From Streptomyces katrae (GTDB taxonomy: Bacteria; Actinomycetota; Actinomycetes; Streptomycetales; Streptomycetaceae), in contig NZ_JZWV01000439.1 of the NCBI RefSeq assembly GCF_000966975.1, positions 1 through 14,830 on the forward strand: 14,830 nucleotides of DNA, given 5' to 3'. This document shows positions 6,258-13,583 of this stretch, in pieces. Under the pieces are notes generated by a model, which was not told where the DNA came from, made no database searches, and was given only the letters and a program-made list of their open reading frames with translations. Position numbers and translations under genes: made by a program. Each line of letters starts with the position of its first letter. Position 1 is the stretch's first letter.

Positions 6258-9200
6258 TGCAACGACGACCCCTCGCACTCGTCCTCGACGTCCTGCTCAT
6301 GCTGGTGGGCGCCCTGCTCGGGATCGCGACCAACTACGCCACCAACGTGGAGGGCGAGGTGCCGCTCCCGCTGCGGCTGCTGCGCCAATGGTCGATACCC
6401 CTCGTCGGGATCGGGCTACTCGCTCTGGTCGGCGGCCAGTTGTGGCTGCGCTGGCTGGAACGGCGGGCGCTCGCCGTCCCGGTGGCGTGGACGGCGGGGC
6501 AGCCGCCGTACCCGGGGCTGGAGGCCTTCGGGGAGGAGGACGCGGCCGTGTTCTTCGGGCGGGAGCGGGAGACCGCCGCGCTCGTGGCCCGGCTGCACCC
6601 GGCGGTCCCGGCCCGGGCTCACCGGTTCGTGAGCGTGGTCGGTCCCTCCGGCTCCGGCAAGTCCTCGCTGGTCCGGGCCGGACTGCTGCCCGCGCTGACC
6701 GGACGGCGCTCGCGCTGGACCGCGTACCCGGCGATCACCCCCGGCACCGACCCGGTGGGCGCGCTGCGGCGGGCCCTGGACGGGGCCGCCGCGGACGGGC
6801 GGCCCGGGGTGCTGGTGGTGGACCAGCTGGAGGAGCTGCTGACCCTGTCGGGACCGGGCGAGCGGGCCGCCTTCGCCGCCGCGGTCCGGGAGGAGCTGGG
6901 CCGCCGTCCGAAGCTGTGGCTGGTCGGCACGCTGCGTTCGGACTTCCTGACCGGGTTCCTGGAGGACGAACTGGCCTTCCTGGTACGGGATCCGGTGGTG
7001 ATCGGCGCCCTGGAGCGGGAGGCGCTGCACGAGGTCGTGGCCCGGCCGGGCGCGGCGGCCGGGGTCTCCTTCGAGCCGGGCCTGGTGTCCCGGATCGTCG
7101 ACGACTGCGGGGGCGGCGACGCGCTGCCCCTGCTGGCCTACACCCTGCAGGAGCTGTACCGGCTGGCGGGCGGCCCCGGTGCGGTGATCGGGTTCGCGCA
7201 CTACCGGGAGGCCGGCGGCGTCGCGGGGGCGCTCGTCGGGCAGGCGGACCGGATCCGCGCCGAGCTGCTGGGGCCGGACGGGGACGGCGGGAGCGGGCCG
7301 GACCCGGTGGTGCGGACCCTGCTGCGGCTGGTCACGGTGCAGGGTGAGGAACCCGTCCGCAGGCGCGTCCCGCGCTCCGAACTGACGCCCGCCGAACAGG
7401 AGACGGCCGACGCCTTCGTGGCGGGCCGGCTGCTGACCTCCGACGCGGGGGTCCTCGACCTGGCCCACGAGGCGCTGCTGCGCCGCTGGCCGCCCCTGCG
7501 GCGGGCCGTCGCCGAGCACGTCGAGCAGCTGCGGCGGCGCGGCGAGTGGGAACGCTGGGCCCAGGAGTGGGAGTTCGCCGGCCGGGGCGAGGCCTTCCTG
7601 CTGACCGGGGAGCGGCTGGCGGCCGCCCTGGCCTGGCAGGAGCAGGCCCCCGCCGGGCTGGAGGTGTCGGCGCTGGTGGCGGAGTACGTGGAGCGCAGCG
7701 CGCGGGCGGACGGCGCGGCCCGGGCGCGTACGGCGGACGCGGTGGCGGCCCGGGTGCTGGAGAGCCGCGAGCCGGAGGCGGCCGTCGCGGTCGCGCTCGC
7801 GGCGGTCACGGAGTGGGCGCCGACGCCCTCCGCCCTCCAGGCGCTGCGGACCGCACTGGACGGGTCGCTGTTGCGGGCGGTGCGCGGGGATTTCGGCGCG
7901 GCGGTGACCGGGGCGGCCTGGTCCCCCGACGGGGCGCGGCTCGCGGCCTGTTCGGGGGACGGGCGGCTGCGGGTCTGGCAGGCACGCGCCCTGGAGGAGG
8001 GCGGCGGCCCGGAGGACGGGGAGGGGCAGGCGGCCCCGGTCGTCCTCGACGTGCCCGGCGACCGGCCCCGTGCGGTGGCCTGGTCGCCGGACGGCGCCCT
8101 GCTGGCCTGCGCCGCCCAGGACGGCCGGCGCGCCCAGGACGGCCGGGACGGCCGGCTGACCGTCTGGGACACCGCCACCTGGCGTACGGTGGCCGCCCTG
8201 CGGCAGCCCGGCGCCACGGACGGGGCCGGCGACGGGCTCGCCGGGCCGGTGTTCTCCCCGGACGGCCGCCGGCTGGTGTGGGCCGGGGCCGCCGGGGAGC
8301 TCCGGCTGTGGGACACCGCCTCCTTCGCCCCGGCAGGGTCCCTGCGGGCCCCGGCCGGGGCTCTGTGCAGCGCGGCCTGGTCGCCCGACGGGGGCCGGAT
8401 CGCCGCCGGCGGGGACGACGGCACCGTACGGATCTGGCCGGCGGACGGCGGGGAGCCCGTGACAGCCGGAGCCGCCCAGGAGGACGCGGTGACGGCCCTG
8501 GCCTGGTCCCCCGACGGCACCCTGCTGGCCTCCGCCTCCGCGGACCGCACGGTGGTGCTCCGGGAAGCGGCCACGGCCCGGGCGGTACGGTCCCTGTCGA
8601 GCATGGACAAGATCGACTGCCTGGCCTGGTCCCCGGACGGGACCCGGCTCGCCGCCGGCGACCGGCACCGCAACGTCCGGATCTGGGACCTGGAGGCCGA
8701 TGCGGGGGCCGACGGGGAGGGCTCGGCGCTCTGGCTGACGGGTCACCAGAACGCCGTGCGGGCGGTCGCCTGGACCCCCGACGGGCGGCGGCTGGCCACC
8801 GCCTCGCGGGACCGGACCCTGGCCGTCTGGGAGCCCGCCGCCCCGCCCTCCGTACTGCGCGGCCACACCGACTCGGTGTGGCAGATCTCCTGGTCCCCGG
8901 ACGGCGGCGCGCTGGCCAGCGCCTCGGAGGACGGGACCGTACGGCTGTGGCCCGCGCCGGAGTTCGGGCCGCCGCGGGTCCTGGCGGCGGGGCAGTGCGG
9001 GGACCTCTCCTGGTCCCCCGACGGCTCGCGGCTCGCCGTGGGCCGCCGCGACGGCGCGGCCGCGCTGTGGCTGCGCGACGGGACCAGGTCGGCCGAACTC
9101 CCGGGCGCCCACGGCGCGGAGGTGTCGACGGTGTCCTGGTCCCCCGACGGCACCCGGCTGGCGACGGGCGCGCGCGACGGTCTCGTCCACGTCCGGGACG

Positions 9201-9901
9201 CGGCCGGCCGGGAGCCGGTACTGGTGCTGCGCGGGCACGGGGACTGGGTGACGGGCTCCGCCTGGTCACCGGACGGCAGCCGGCTGGCGACCTGCGGGAC
9301 GGACCGTACGGTCATCGTCTGGGACACCGCGACGGGCCGGCGGCTGCGCACCCTGGAGGGGCACGAGGACCAGGTATGGGAGGTGGACTGGTCGCCGGAC
9401 GGGCGCCTGCTGGCCACCGCTTCCCGGGACCGCACCGTCCGCCTGTGGGCCCCGGACGCCGACGGTCCGGCCGCGGCGGCCGCCGTGCTGGCCGGGCACG
9501 ACGACCGGGTCCAGGACGTCGCCTGGTCCCCCGACGGCAGCCTCCTGACCTCCGTCTCCCGGGACCGGACGCTGCGGCTGTGGGACCCGGCCGCGGCCGG
9601 TCCCGTCGCCGTCGTCGGACTCCACGCCGACTGGGTCAACGGGGTGGCCTGGGCCCCCGACGGCAGCCGGATCGCCACCTCCTCGCGCGACCGCACGGTC
9701 CGCCTGTGGACCCCGGCCGCCCGGGACGGCGCCGGGCCGCTGCTGCGCCTCGCGGCGGGCCGGGTCCTGCACCCGCCGACCCCGGAGCAGCGCCGCGCCC
9801 ACCAGCTGCCGCCGCCCGCCGCGCCGGCCCACGGCCACGCGGGTGAAGTGCGCCCCGGCGCCGGTTCCCGCCCGGGGCGGGGCCCGTTGGAAGGGGCGTG
9901 A
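6257..9901 (+). CDS. Membrane-anchored nSTAND-type NTPase with 14 WD40 repeats
   Basis: Large signal-transduction NTPase of 1214 residues. Order of parts: two hydrophobic segments (about 6-28 and 46-66) separated by a short loop, so both ends probably face the cytoplasm; the entry motif PPYPGLEAFGEEDAAVFFGRE (83-103); Walker A GPSGSGKSS (129-137); Walker B VLVVDQLEE (185-193); a sensor-like GTLRSDFL (224-231); a winged-helix-like segment ending DLAHEALLRRWPPLR (401-415); a helical linker; then WD40 repeats from about 549 to 1152. Counting the SPDG-type turns gives 14, enough for two seven-bladed propellers. A Pro-rich tail of about 50 residues closes it. The ATG at 6257 is chosen because it starts the membrane segment and has a leaderless-type -10 upstream; an earlier in-frame GTG inside the DJ-1 gene would add unrelated residues. 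STAND proteins switch by nucleotide-dependent oligomerisation when the propellers sense a ligand. The ligand and output are unknown. Confidence 0.93.
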   Translation: MQRRPLALVLDVLLMLVGALLGIATNYATNVEGEVPLPLRLLRQWSIPLVGIGLLALVGGQLWLRWLERRALAVPVAWTAGQPPYPGLEAFGEEDAAVFFGRERETAALVARLHPAVPARAHRFVSVVGPSGSGKSSLVRAGLLPALTGRRSRWTAYPAITPGTDPVGALRRALDGAAADGRPGVLVVDQLEELLTLSGPGERAAFAAAVREELGRRPKLWLVGTLRSDFLTGFLEDELAFLVRDPVVIGALEREALHEVVARPGAAAGVSFEPGLVSRIVDDCGGGDALPLLAYTLQELYRLAGGPGAVIGFAHYREAGGVAGALVGQADRIRAELLGPDGDGGSGPDPVVRTLLRLVTVQGEEPVRRRVPRSELTPAEQETADAFVAGRLLTSDAGVLDLAHEALLRRWPPLRRAVAEHVEQLRRRGEWERWAQEWEFAGRGEAFLLTGERLAAALAWQEQAPAGLEVSALVAEYVERSARADGAARARTADAVAARVLESREPEAAVAVALAAVTEWAPTPSALQALRTALDGSLLRAVRGDFGAAVTGAAWSPDGARLAACSGDGRLRVWQARALEEGGGPEDGEGQAAPVVLDVPGDRPRAVAWSPDGALLACAAQDGRRAQDGRDGRLTVWDTATWRTVAALRQPGATDGAGDGLAGPVFSPDGRRLVWAGAAGELRLWDTASFAPAGSLRAPAGALCSAAWSPDGGRIAAGGDDGTVRIWPADGGEPVTAGAAQEDAVTALAWSPDGTLLASASADRTVVLREAATARAVRSLSSMDKIDCLAWSPDGTRLAAGDRHRNVRIWDLEADAGADGEGSALWLTGHQNAVRAVAWTPDGRRLATASRDRTLAVWEPAAPPSVLRGHTDSVWQISWSPDGGALASASEDGTVRLWPAPEFGPPRVLAAGQCGDLSWSPDGSRLAVGRRDGAAALWLRDGTRSAELPGAHGAEVSTVSWSPDGTRLATGARDGLVHVRDAAGREPVLVLRGHGDWVTGSAWSPDGSRLATCGTDRTVIVWDTATGRRLRTLEGHEDQVWEVDWSPDGRLLATASRDRTVRLWAPDADGPAAAAAVLAGHDDRVQDVAWSPDGSLLTSVSRDRTLRLWDPAAAGPVAVVGLHADWVNGVAWAPDGSRIATSSRDRTVRLWTPAARDGAGPLLRLAAGRVLHPPTPEQRRAHQLPPPAAPAHGHAGEVRPGAGSRPGRGPLEGA
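7901..9711 (+). repeat. Fourteen tandem WD40 units within the nSTAND gene
   Basis: A unit with the pattern W-[ST]-P-D-G, then xLAxxxxD(R/G)TVRLW recurs 14 times, mostly every 40-46 codons. Examples include AWSPDGTLLASASADRTV and DWSPDGRLLATASRDRTVRLW (shown partly). At DNA level the phrase TGGTCCCCCGACGG recurs with small changes. Units 2 and 9 are the most diverged; unit 2 has an internal duplicated AQDGR insertion. The repeat count fits two complete seven-bladed propellers. The DNA similarity makes recombination-driven change in repeat number possible. Confidence 0.88.
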
Positions 9902-10365
9902 ACACCCCCATAGACTCGATAAACACCGCCCCGCCGCGCCCGGCCGCAGTCCCGGCCGGTGCCCCGCTCCCAGGCCCCTGGAGCGTCTCGCCCCGGGGCC
10001 CGTCGGCCGCACCACCCGCTCCCGGCGACCCGCCGGGGCCGGCCGGGCCGCCGCTCCCCCGCGTCCGGTCCTCGCTCGGCGGCGGGGTCCTCTCCGTGAC
10101 GCTGGCCGGGGAGTTCGACCACTACAGCTGTCTGCCCCTGCGGGCCCTCCTCGACGAGGGCGCCGCGCTCGGCGCCCGCCGGCTGGTCCTCGACGCGGCC
10201 CACGTCAGCTTCTGCGACTCCGCCCTGGCGCACCTCCTGGACCGGTGGGCCGGCGGCGGGCGCACCTGGGAGCTCGCCCGCGGCTCGCGGTCCGTGCGGC
10301 TGCTGCTGGAGCTCTGGGACCGGCTGGACCGTGCGGCGGAGCCCCCGATCCGGAAGCGGGGGTGA
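9898..10365 (+). CDS. STAS-domain protein (anti-sigma-factor antagonist-like)
   Basis: A 155-residue protein with a Pro/Ala/Gly-rich, probably unstructured N-terminus (1-55) and a C-terminal STAS domain (about 56-145): LSVTLAGEFDHYSCLPLRAL is the first strand and helix, and RRLVLDAAHVSFCDSALAHL holds the site where SpoIIAA-type proteins are phosphorylated. Ser108 in CDSAL aligns with the usual DSSGL serine, although SG is replaced by AL. Known family members bind anti-sigma kinases; no kinase or phosphatase gene is near. The start is GTG, sharing GTGA with the stop of the nSTAND gene, after GGAAGGGG. Translation is therefore coupled, and a working link with the NTPase is a fair inference. The serine substitution pattern makes a phospho-switch likely but not certain. 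Confidence 0.85.
   Translation: MNTPIDSINTAPPRPAAVPAGAPLPGPWSVSPRGPSAAPPAPGDPPGPAGPPLPRVRSSLGGGVLSVTLAGEFDHYSCLPLRALLDEGAALGARRLVLDAAHVSFCDSALAHLLDRWAGGGRTWELARGSRSVRLLLELWDRLDRAAEPPIRKRG
10342..10362 (+). terminator. Hairpin overlapping the end of the STAS gene
   Basis: CCCCCG (10342-10347) and CGGGGG (10357-10362) can form a six-pair G-C stem with a 9-nt loop just before the TGA stop. There is no T-tract. It could attenuate transcription into the condensation-domain gene or be a coincidence of coding sequence. Confidence 0.3.
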
Positions 10366-10436
10366 GGGCGTCACTTCCGCGGTCCGGGTGTCGTTAGGCG
10401 CTCGGGGCTGATTCGGGGGACGAAGGGATGGCGTGA

Positions 10437-11891
10437 ATGCGGCAGTTTCCGCTGGAGATGCACCAGGTGGCGCCGGGGCGCCTCGTCGAGTGGCGGTTGC
10501 GCTCCACGACCGCCCCGGGCGCGGCGGACCGGAGGGCTTCGTTCAACCAGGACAAGCACTTCACCGTCGCCGAAGAGAGCCGTGCGGACGGCGACCGGGT
10601 CGCCTCCTGGGTGGCCGTCACCTTCGAGGTCGACGGGGTCCTGGACGAACCGCTCCTGGCGCGGGCCCTGTTGGGCTTCGTCCAGCGGCACGAGGTGCTG
10701 CGCTGCGAGTTCCTGCGGCTGGCGGGGGAGGTGTCCTGCGCTCCCCTGCCGGCCGGTGAACTCGCCCTGGACGCCGTGGAGGTGGCCGCGCACGGTTCGG
10801 CCGGCCGGCTGGGGGCGTTCCTGTCGGAGCGCTTCCAGCGGAGCATCGACACCCTGTCCTGGCCGCTGTTCGTGATGGGCGCGGTGGTCCGGCCCGAATC
10901 GTCGACCGTCTACCTGGCGTTCGACCACATCGTCTGTGACGGCATGTCGATGCCGGTCGTCGCCCACCAGGTGCTCACCGCGTACGAGGCACTGGTGCGC
11001 GGTGAGGAGCCCGAGCTGCCGCCGGCTCCGAGCTACCTCGACTTCGCCGACGAGCAGCGCCGCCGCTACCTGTCCATCGACGCCGACGACGCCCGCCTGG
11101 GCTACTGGAAGTCCTTCATCGAGCGGGGCGGGGAGTTCTTCCCCCGCTGTCCGCTGGACCTGGGCGTGGAGCCGGGCCGGATGTACCCGATCGTCAACGA
11201 GGCCTCCTGGCTGCTGGACGCCGCCGAGGCCGAGGTGTTCGAGAAGGTGTGCCGGGAGACCGGGGCGAAGCCGTTCATGGGGCTGCTGGCCTCCGTCGCC
11301 GTGTGCCTGCGGGAGGCCGGCGGGCCCGGGGTGTACCGGGGGTTCATGCCGGTCAGCGAGCGCGGCCGGGAGAAGTGGACCGACTCGGTGGGCTGGTTCG
11401 TCAACACCCTGCCGATCGAGTTCGACGCCTCCCCCGGCAAGGACTTCGCCCAGGTGGTGGCCGGGGTCGGCGAGGGGTTCCGGGAGATGATGCGGCACCT
11501 GGACGTGCCGTTCGTACGGGCCTGGGAGCTGCTGGCTCCGGAGGAGTTCGCTCTGCGGTCCTGGCCGTACGCGGTGAACTTCTTCTCGTACATCGACATG
11601 CGCCGGTGTCCGGGGGCCGAGCGGCACGAGGAGTGGCGGCCGACCACGCACGTGTGGTCGGCGACGGGGAACGGGACCTGCTCGTGGTTCCAGCGGGACG
11701 CGGACGGCCTGCACATGAACTCGCTGTACGTGGACACCCCGGCCGCGCGGCGCACCATGGACGACTTCCAGGAGGCGTTGCGCCGGACGGTGCAGTGCGT
11801 CGCCCGTACGGGCGGCTTCCGCAGGCCGGTGGGGCTGACGGCACCTCGGCGGCCCGAGCCGGATCCGCGGGCGGCACGGGTCAGGGGCTGA
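10437..11891 (+). CDS. Free-standing NRPS-type condensation-domain protein
   Basis: A 484-residue member of the chloramphenicol-acetyltransferase-like condensation superfamily, which joins acyl or peptidyl groups to amine or hydroxyl acceptors. The signature HHxxxDG appears as DHIVCDG (163-169): the catalytic second histidine (His164) and the structural Asp168-Gly169 are kept, the first histidine is Asp. WFVNTLPIEF (320-329) matches the conserved GxFVNTxPxR core of condensation domains. The late DFGWG motif is not recognisable. No adenylation or carrier domain is attached or nearby, so donor and acceptor must come from elsewhere; PapA-type acyltransferases are an alternative. The ATG at 10437 has GAAGGG about 9 nt upstream and overlaps the stop of a two-codon frame (ATGGCGTGAATG). 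It follows the STAS gene by 71 nt. Its last 11 bp overlap the convergent sigma-factor gene. Confidence 0.88.
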   Translation: MRQFPLEMHQVAPGRLVEWRLRSTTAPGAADRRASFNQDKHFTVAEESRADGDRVASWVAVTFEVDGVLDEPLLARALLGFVQRHEVLRCEFLRLAGEVSCAPLPAGELALDAVEVAAHGSAGRLGAFLSERFQRSIDTLSWPLFVMGAVVRPESSTVYLAFDHIVCDGMSMPVVAHQVLTAYEALVRGEEPELPPAPSYLDFADEQRRRYLSIDADDARLGYWKSFIERGGEFFPRCPLDLGVEPGRMYPIVNEASWLLDAAEAEVFEKVCRETGAKPFMGLLASVAVCLREAGGPGVYRGFMPVSERGREKWTDSVGWFVNTLPIEFDASPGKDFAQVVAGVGEGFREMMRHLDVPFVRAWELLAPEEFALRSWPYAVNFFSYIDMRRCPGAERHEEWRPTTHVWSATGNGTCSWFQRDADGLHMNSLYVDTPAARRTMDDFQEALRRTVQCVARTGGFRRPVGLTAPRRPEPDPRAARVRG

Positions 11892-13116
11892 ACTCCGGGA
11901 GGGCGGCGGCCCGGCCGAGCAGCAGCTCCCGTTCGCGGGCGTTGCGGGTGAGGGAGGCCGCCTTCTCGAACTCGGCGCGGGCCTCGGCTCCGCGTCCGAG
12001 CCGCTCCAGCAGGTCCCCCCGTACGCTCGGCAGCAGGTGGTAGGAGCGCAGGGCGGGTTCCCCGGCGAGGGCGTCGACCAGCGGCAGCGCCGCCGCGGGG
12101 CCTTCGGCCATGGAGACGGCGACGGCCCGGTTCAGCTCGACCACCGGTGAGGGCAGCAGCCGGACGAGACGCCCGTAGAGGGTGGCGATGGCCGTCCAGT
12201 CGGTGTCCTCGTAGCGGACGGCGGCCGCGTGGCAGCCCGCGATGGCGGCCTGGAGGGAGTAGGGCCCGGTGCCCGCGCGGCCGAGGGCTTCGACCCCGCG
12301 CCGGATCAGGAGCCGGTTCCACCGGGACCGGTTCTGGTCGGCGAGCAGGACCGGTTCGCCGTCGGGGCCGGTGCGGGTGGCGGTGCGGGAGGCCTGGAAC
12401 TCCAGCAGGGCGGCGAGCCCGTGCGCCTCGGGCTCGTCCGGCATCAGGGCGGCCAGCTGCCGGGCCAGGCGCAGCGCGTCCTCGCAGAGGGCGGGACGCA
12501 GCAGGTCGTCGCCGGCCGTGGCCGCGTAGCCCTCGTTGAAGATGAGGTAGATGACCTCCAGGACGGAGGCGAGGCGCTGTTCGCGGTCGGCGCCGTAGGG
12601 GACCTCGAAGGGCACGCCGGCCTTGGCCAGGGTCCGTTTGGCGCGGACGACGCGCTGGGCGACGGTGGGCTCGGAGGCCAGGAAGGCCCGGGCGATCTCC
12701 TGGGTGGTGAGCCCGCCCACCAGGCGCAGGGTGAGCGCGATCCGGGCGTCGGTGGAGAGGACCGGGTGGCAGGCGGTGAACACCAGGCGGAGCAGGTCGT
12801 CGTCGATGTCGTCCGGGTCGGCGGGCTCGGCGGGCGGCGGTGCGTCCTCCAGGGTCCGGCCGACCTCGGCGAGCTTGCGGGCGTAGGTCTCCCTGCGGCG
12901 TACGAGGTCGACGGCCCGGTGCCGGGCGGTGGCCATGAGCCAGGCGCCGGGCCGGTCGGGGATTCCGGAGACGGGCCACTGCTCGAGGGCGGCCACGAGG
13001 GCGTCCTGGGCGAGTTCCTCGGCGATGCCGACGTCCCGCACGATGCGGGTGACGCCGGCGATGATCCGCGCCGACTCCATCCTGAACACCGTCTCGACCG
13101 CCCCGGCCGTGGTCAC
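11881..13116 (-). CDS. ECF RNA polymerase sigma factor, ECF42-like, with C-terminal extension
   Basis: Sigma factor of 411 residues, about twice the length of a minimal ECF sigma. Region 2 spans about 10-75 (ESARIIAGVTRIVRDVGIAE to ATARHRAVDLVRRR) and region 4 about 107-170 (LVFTACHPVLSTDARIALTL, then GGLTTQEIARAFLASEPTVAQR). The remaining 240 residues are a helical, TPR-like extension (DUF6596 type) with YLIFNEGY at 190-197 and ALPLVDALAGEPALRSYHLL toward the end. This architecture next to a DGPF gene defines the ECF42 group, in which no anti-sigma factor is found and the extension is thought to control activity. Start: GTG sharing one base with the DGPF stop (TAGTG), with AGGAG 5 nt upstream. 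The 3' end overlaps the convergent condensation gene by 11 bp. Confidence 0.93.
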   Translation of the reverse strand: MTTAGAVETVFRMESARIIAGVTRIVRDVGIAEELAQDALVAALEQWPVSGIPDRPGAWLMATARHRAVDLVRRRETYARKLAEVGRTLEDAPPPAEPADPDDIDDDLLRLVFTACHPVLSTDARIALTLRLVGGLTTQEIARAFLASEPTVAQRVVRAKRTLAKAGVPFEVPYGADREQRLASVLEVIYLIFNEGYAATAGDDLLRPALCEDALRLARQLAALMPDEPEAHGLAALLEFQASRTATRTGPDGEPVLLADQNRSRWNRLLIRRGVEALGRAGTGPYSLQAAIAGCHAAAVRYEDTDWTAIATLYGRLVRLLPSPVVELNRAVAVSMAEGPAAALPLVDALAGEPALRSYHLLPSVRGDLLERLGRGAEARAEFEKAASLTRNARERELLLGRAAALPEFSP

Positions 13117-13472
13117 TACATCTCCTGGATCTCGCGGACCTCGGCGCCCACGTGCCACGACGTCGGATGGGTCTCCAGGAACCGCTTGGTCCACTCGAGG
13201 GCCTCGGCCTTGTCCTTGCACTGCAGGAGGGCGTATCCGCCGACGACCTCCTTGGTCTCGGTGAAGGGCCCGTCGGTGAAGCTGATCTTCCCGCCGGACC
13301 AGTCGAGGCGGGTGGCCTGGGCGGTGGGGAGCAGTCCCGCGGTGTCGAGCATGACCCCGGCCTTGGTGACCTCCTCCAGGAGGGCGCCCATGCGCTGCTC
13401 GAACTCCGGCGGGAAGTCCTGCGGGGGGAGGTCCTGCTCGTCGATGCGGATGAGTGTCAGGAAGCGCGGCAT
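13116..13472 (-). CDS. DGPF-domain (YCII-related) protein
   Basis: Small cytosolic protein of 118 residues with the ferredoxin-like YCII fold: MPRFLTLIRIDEQ at the start, KISFTDGPFTETKEVVGGYA (62-81, DGPF at 67-70), then a closing helix and EVREIQEM. Known ECF42 loci carry one or more such genes, which are the main targets of the sigma factor; no enzymatic reaction has been established for the family to my knowledge. The ATG at 13472 has an ideal GAGGAG 5 nt upstream. It is cotranscribed and translationally coupled with the sigma gene, and sits behind a TGTCGA/CGA promoter. Only one DGPF gene is present here. Confidence 0.92.
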   Translation of the reverse strand: MPRFLTLIRIDEQDLPPQDFPPEFEQRMGALLEEVTKAGVMLDTAGLLPTAQATRLDWSGGKISFTDGPFTETKEVVGGYALLQCKDKAEALEWTKRFLETHPTSWHVGAEVREIQEM

Positions 13473-13523
13473 GGTGACTCCTCGGTGGGACGGGCGGGGG
13501 CTCTCCCCGCCTCTCACCCCTGC

Positions 13524-13550
13524 GTCGAACGGAAGGGGACCGGATCGACA
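13524..13550 (-). promoter_or_regulatory. Predicted ECF42-type promoter of the DGPF-sigma pair
   Basis: On the minus strand TGTCGA (13550 to 13545) is followed after 17 nt by CGAC (13527 to 13524). From memory, TGTCGA at -35 with CGA at -10 is the motif reported for ECF42 sigma factors in Streptomyces venezuelae. It lies about 50 nt upstream of the DGPF start, leaving a leader with the GAGGAG ribosome site. This suggests that the sigma factor activates its own operon. Confidence 0.68.
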
Positions 13551-13556
13551 GGTCCC
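13536..13556. repeat. Inverted repeat flanking the -35 element
   Basis: GGGACC (13536-13541) and GGTCCC (13551-13556) form a perfect inverted repeat whose 9-nt centre contains the -35 TGTCGA. Its right arm shares three bases with the adjacent terminator-like stem. It may be an operator or simply a by-product of base composition. Confidence 0.5.
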
Positions 13557-13575
13557 GGAAAAAAATCTTTCCGGG
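13554..13575 (-). terminator. Strong hairpin downstream of the uncharacterised gene
   Basis: CCCGGAAA and TTTCCGGG form an 8-bp perfect stem with a 6-nt loop containing the rest of a seven-base T run on the minus strand, a marked A+T-rich island here. It begins 8 nt after the stop of the upstream minus-strand gene and ends just before the DGPF promoter, the expected place for a terminator. The T run is inside the hairpin, not after it. Confidence 0.6.
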
Positions 13576-13583
13576 GATCTCCG

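Noticed and set aside
6416..9269. Very long open frames antisense to the nSTAND gene
   Set aside because: They are Arg/Pro/Gly-rich, repeat with the WD40 period and mirror the coding strand; a normal by-product of G+C-rich codons.
7901..9711. Regularly spaced repeats considered as a CRISPR or satellite array
   Set aside because: The repeats are in-frame WD40 units with variable sequence and a protein-level pattern, not identical DNA repeats with unique spacers.
10428..10436. Two-codon frame ATGGCGTGA just before the condensation gene as a leader peptide
   Set aside because: It abuts the purine-rich ribosome site with no spacing, so it is unlikely to be translated on its own.
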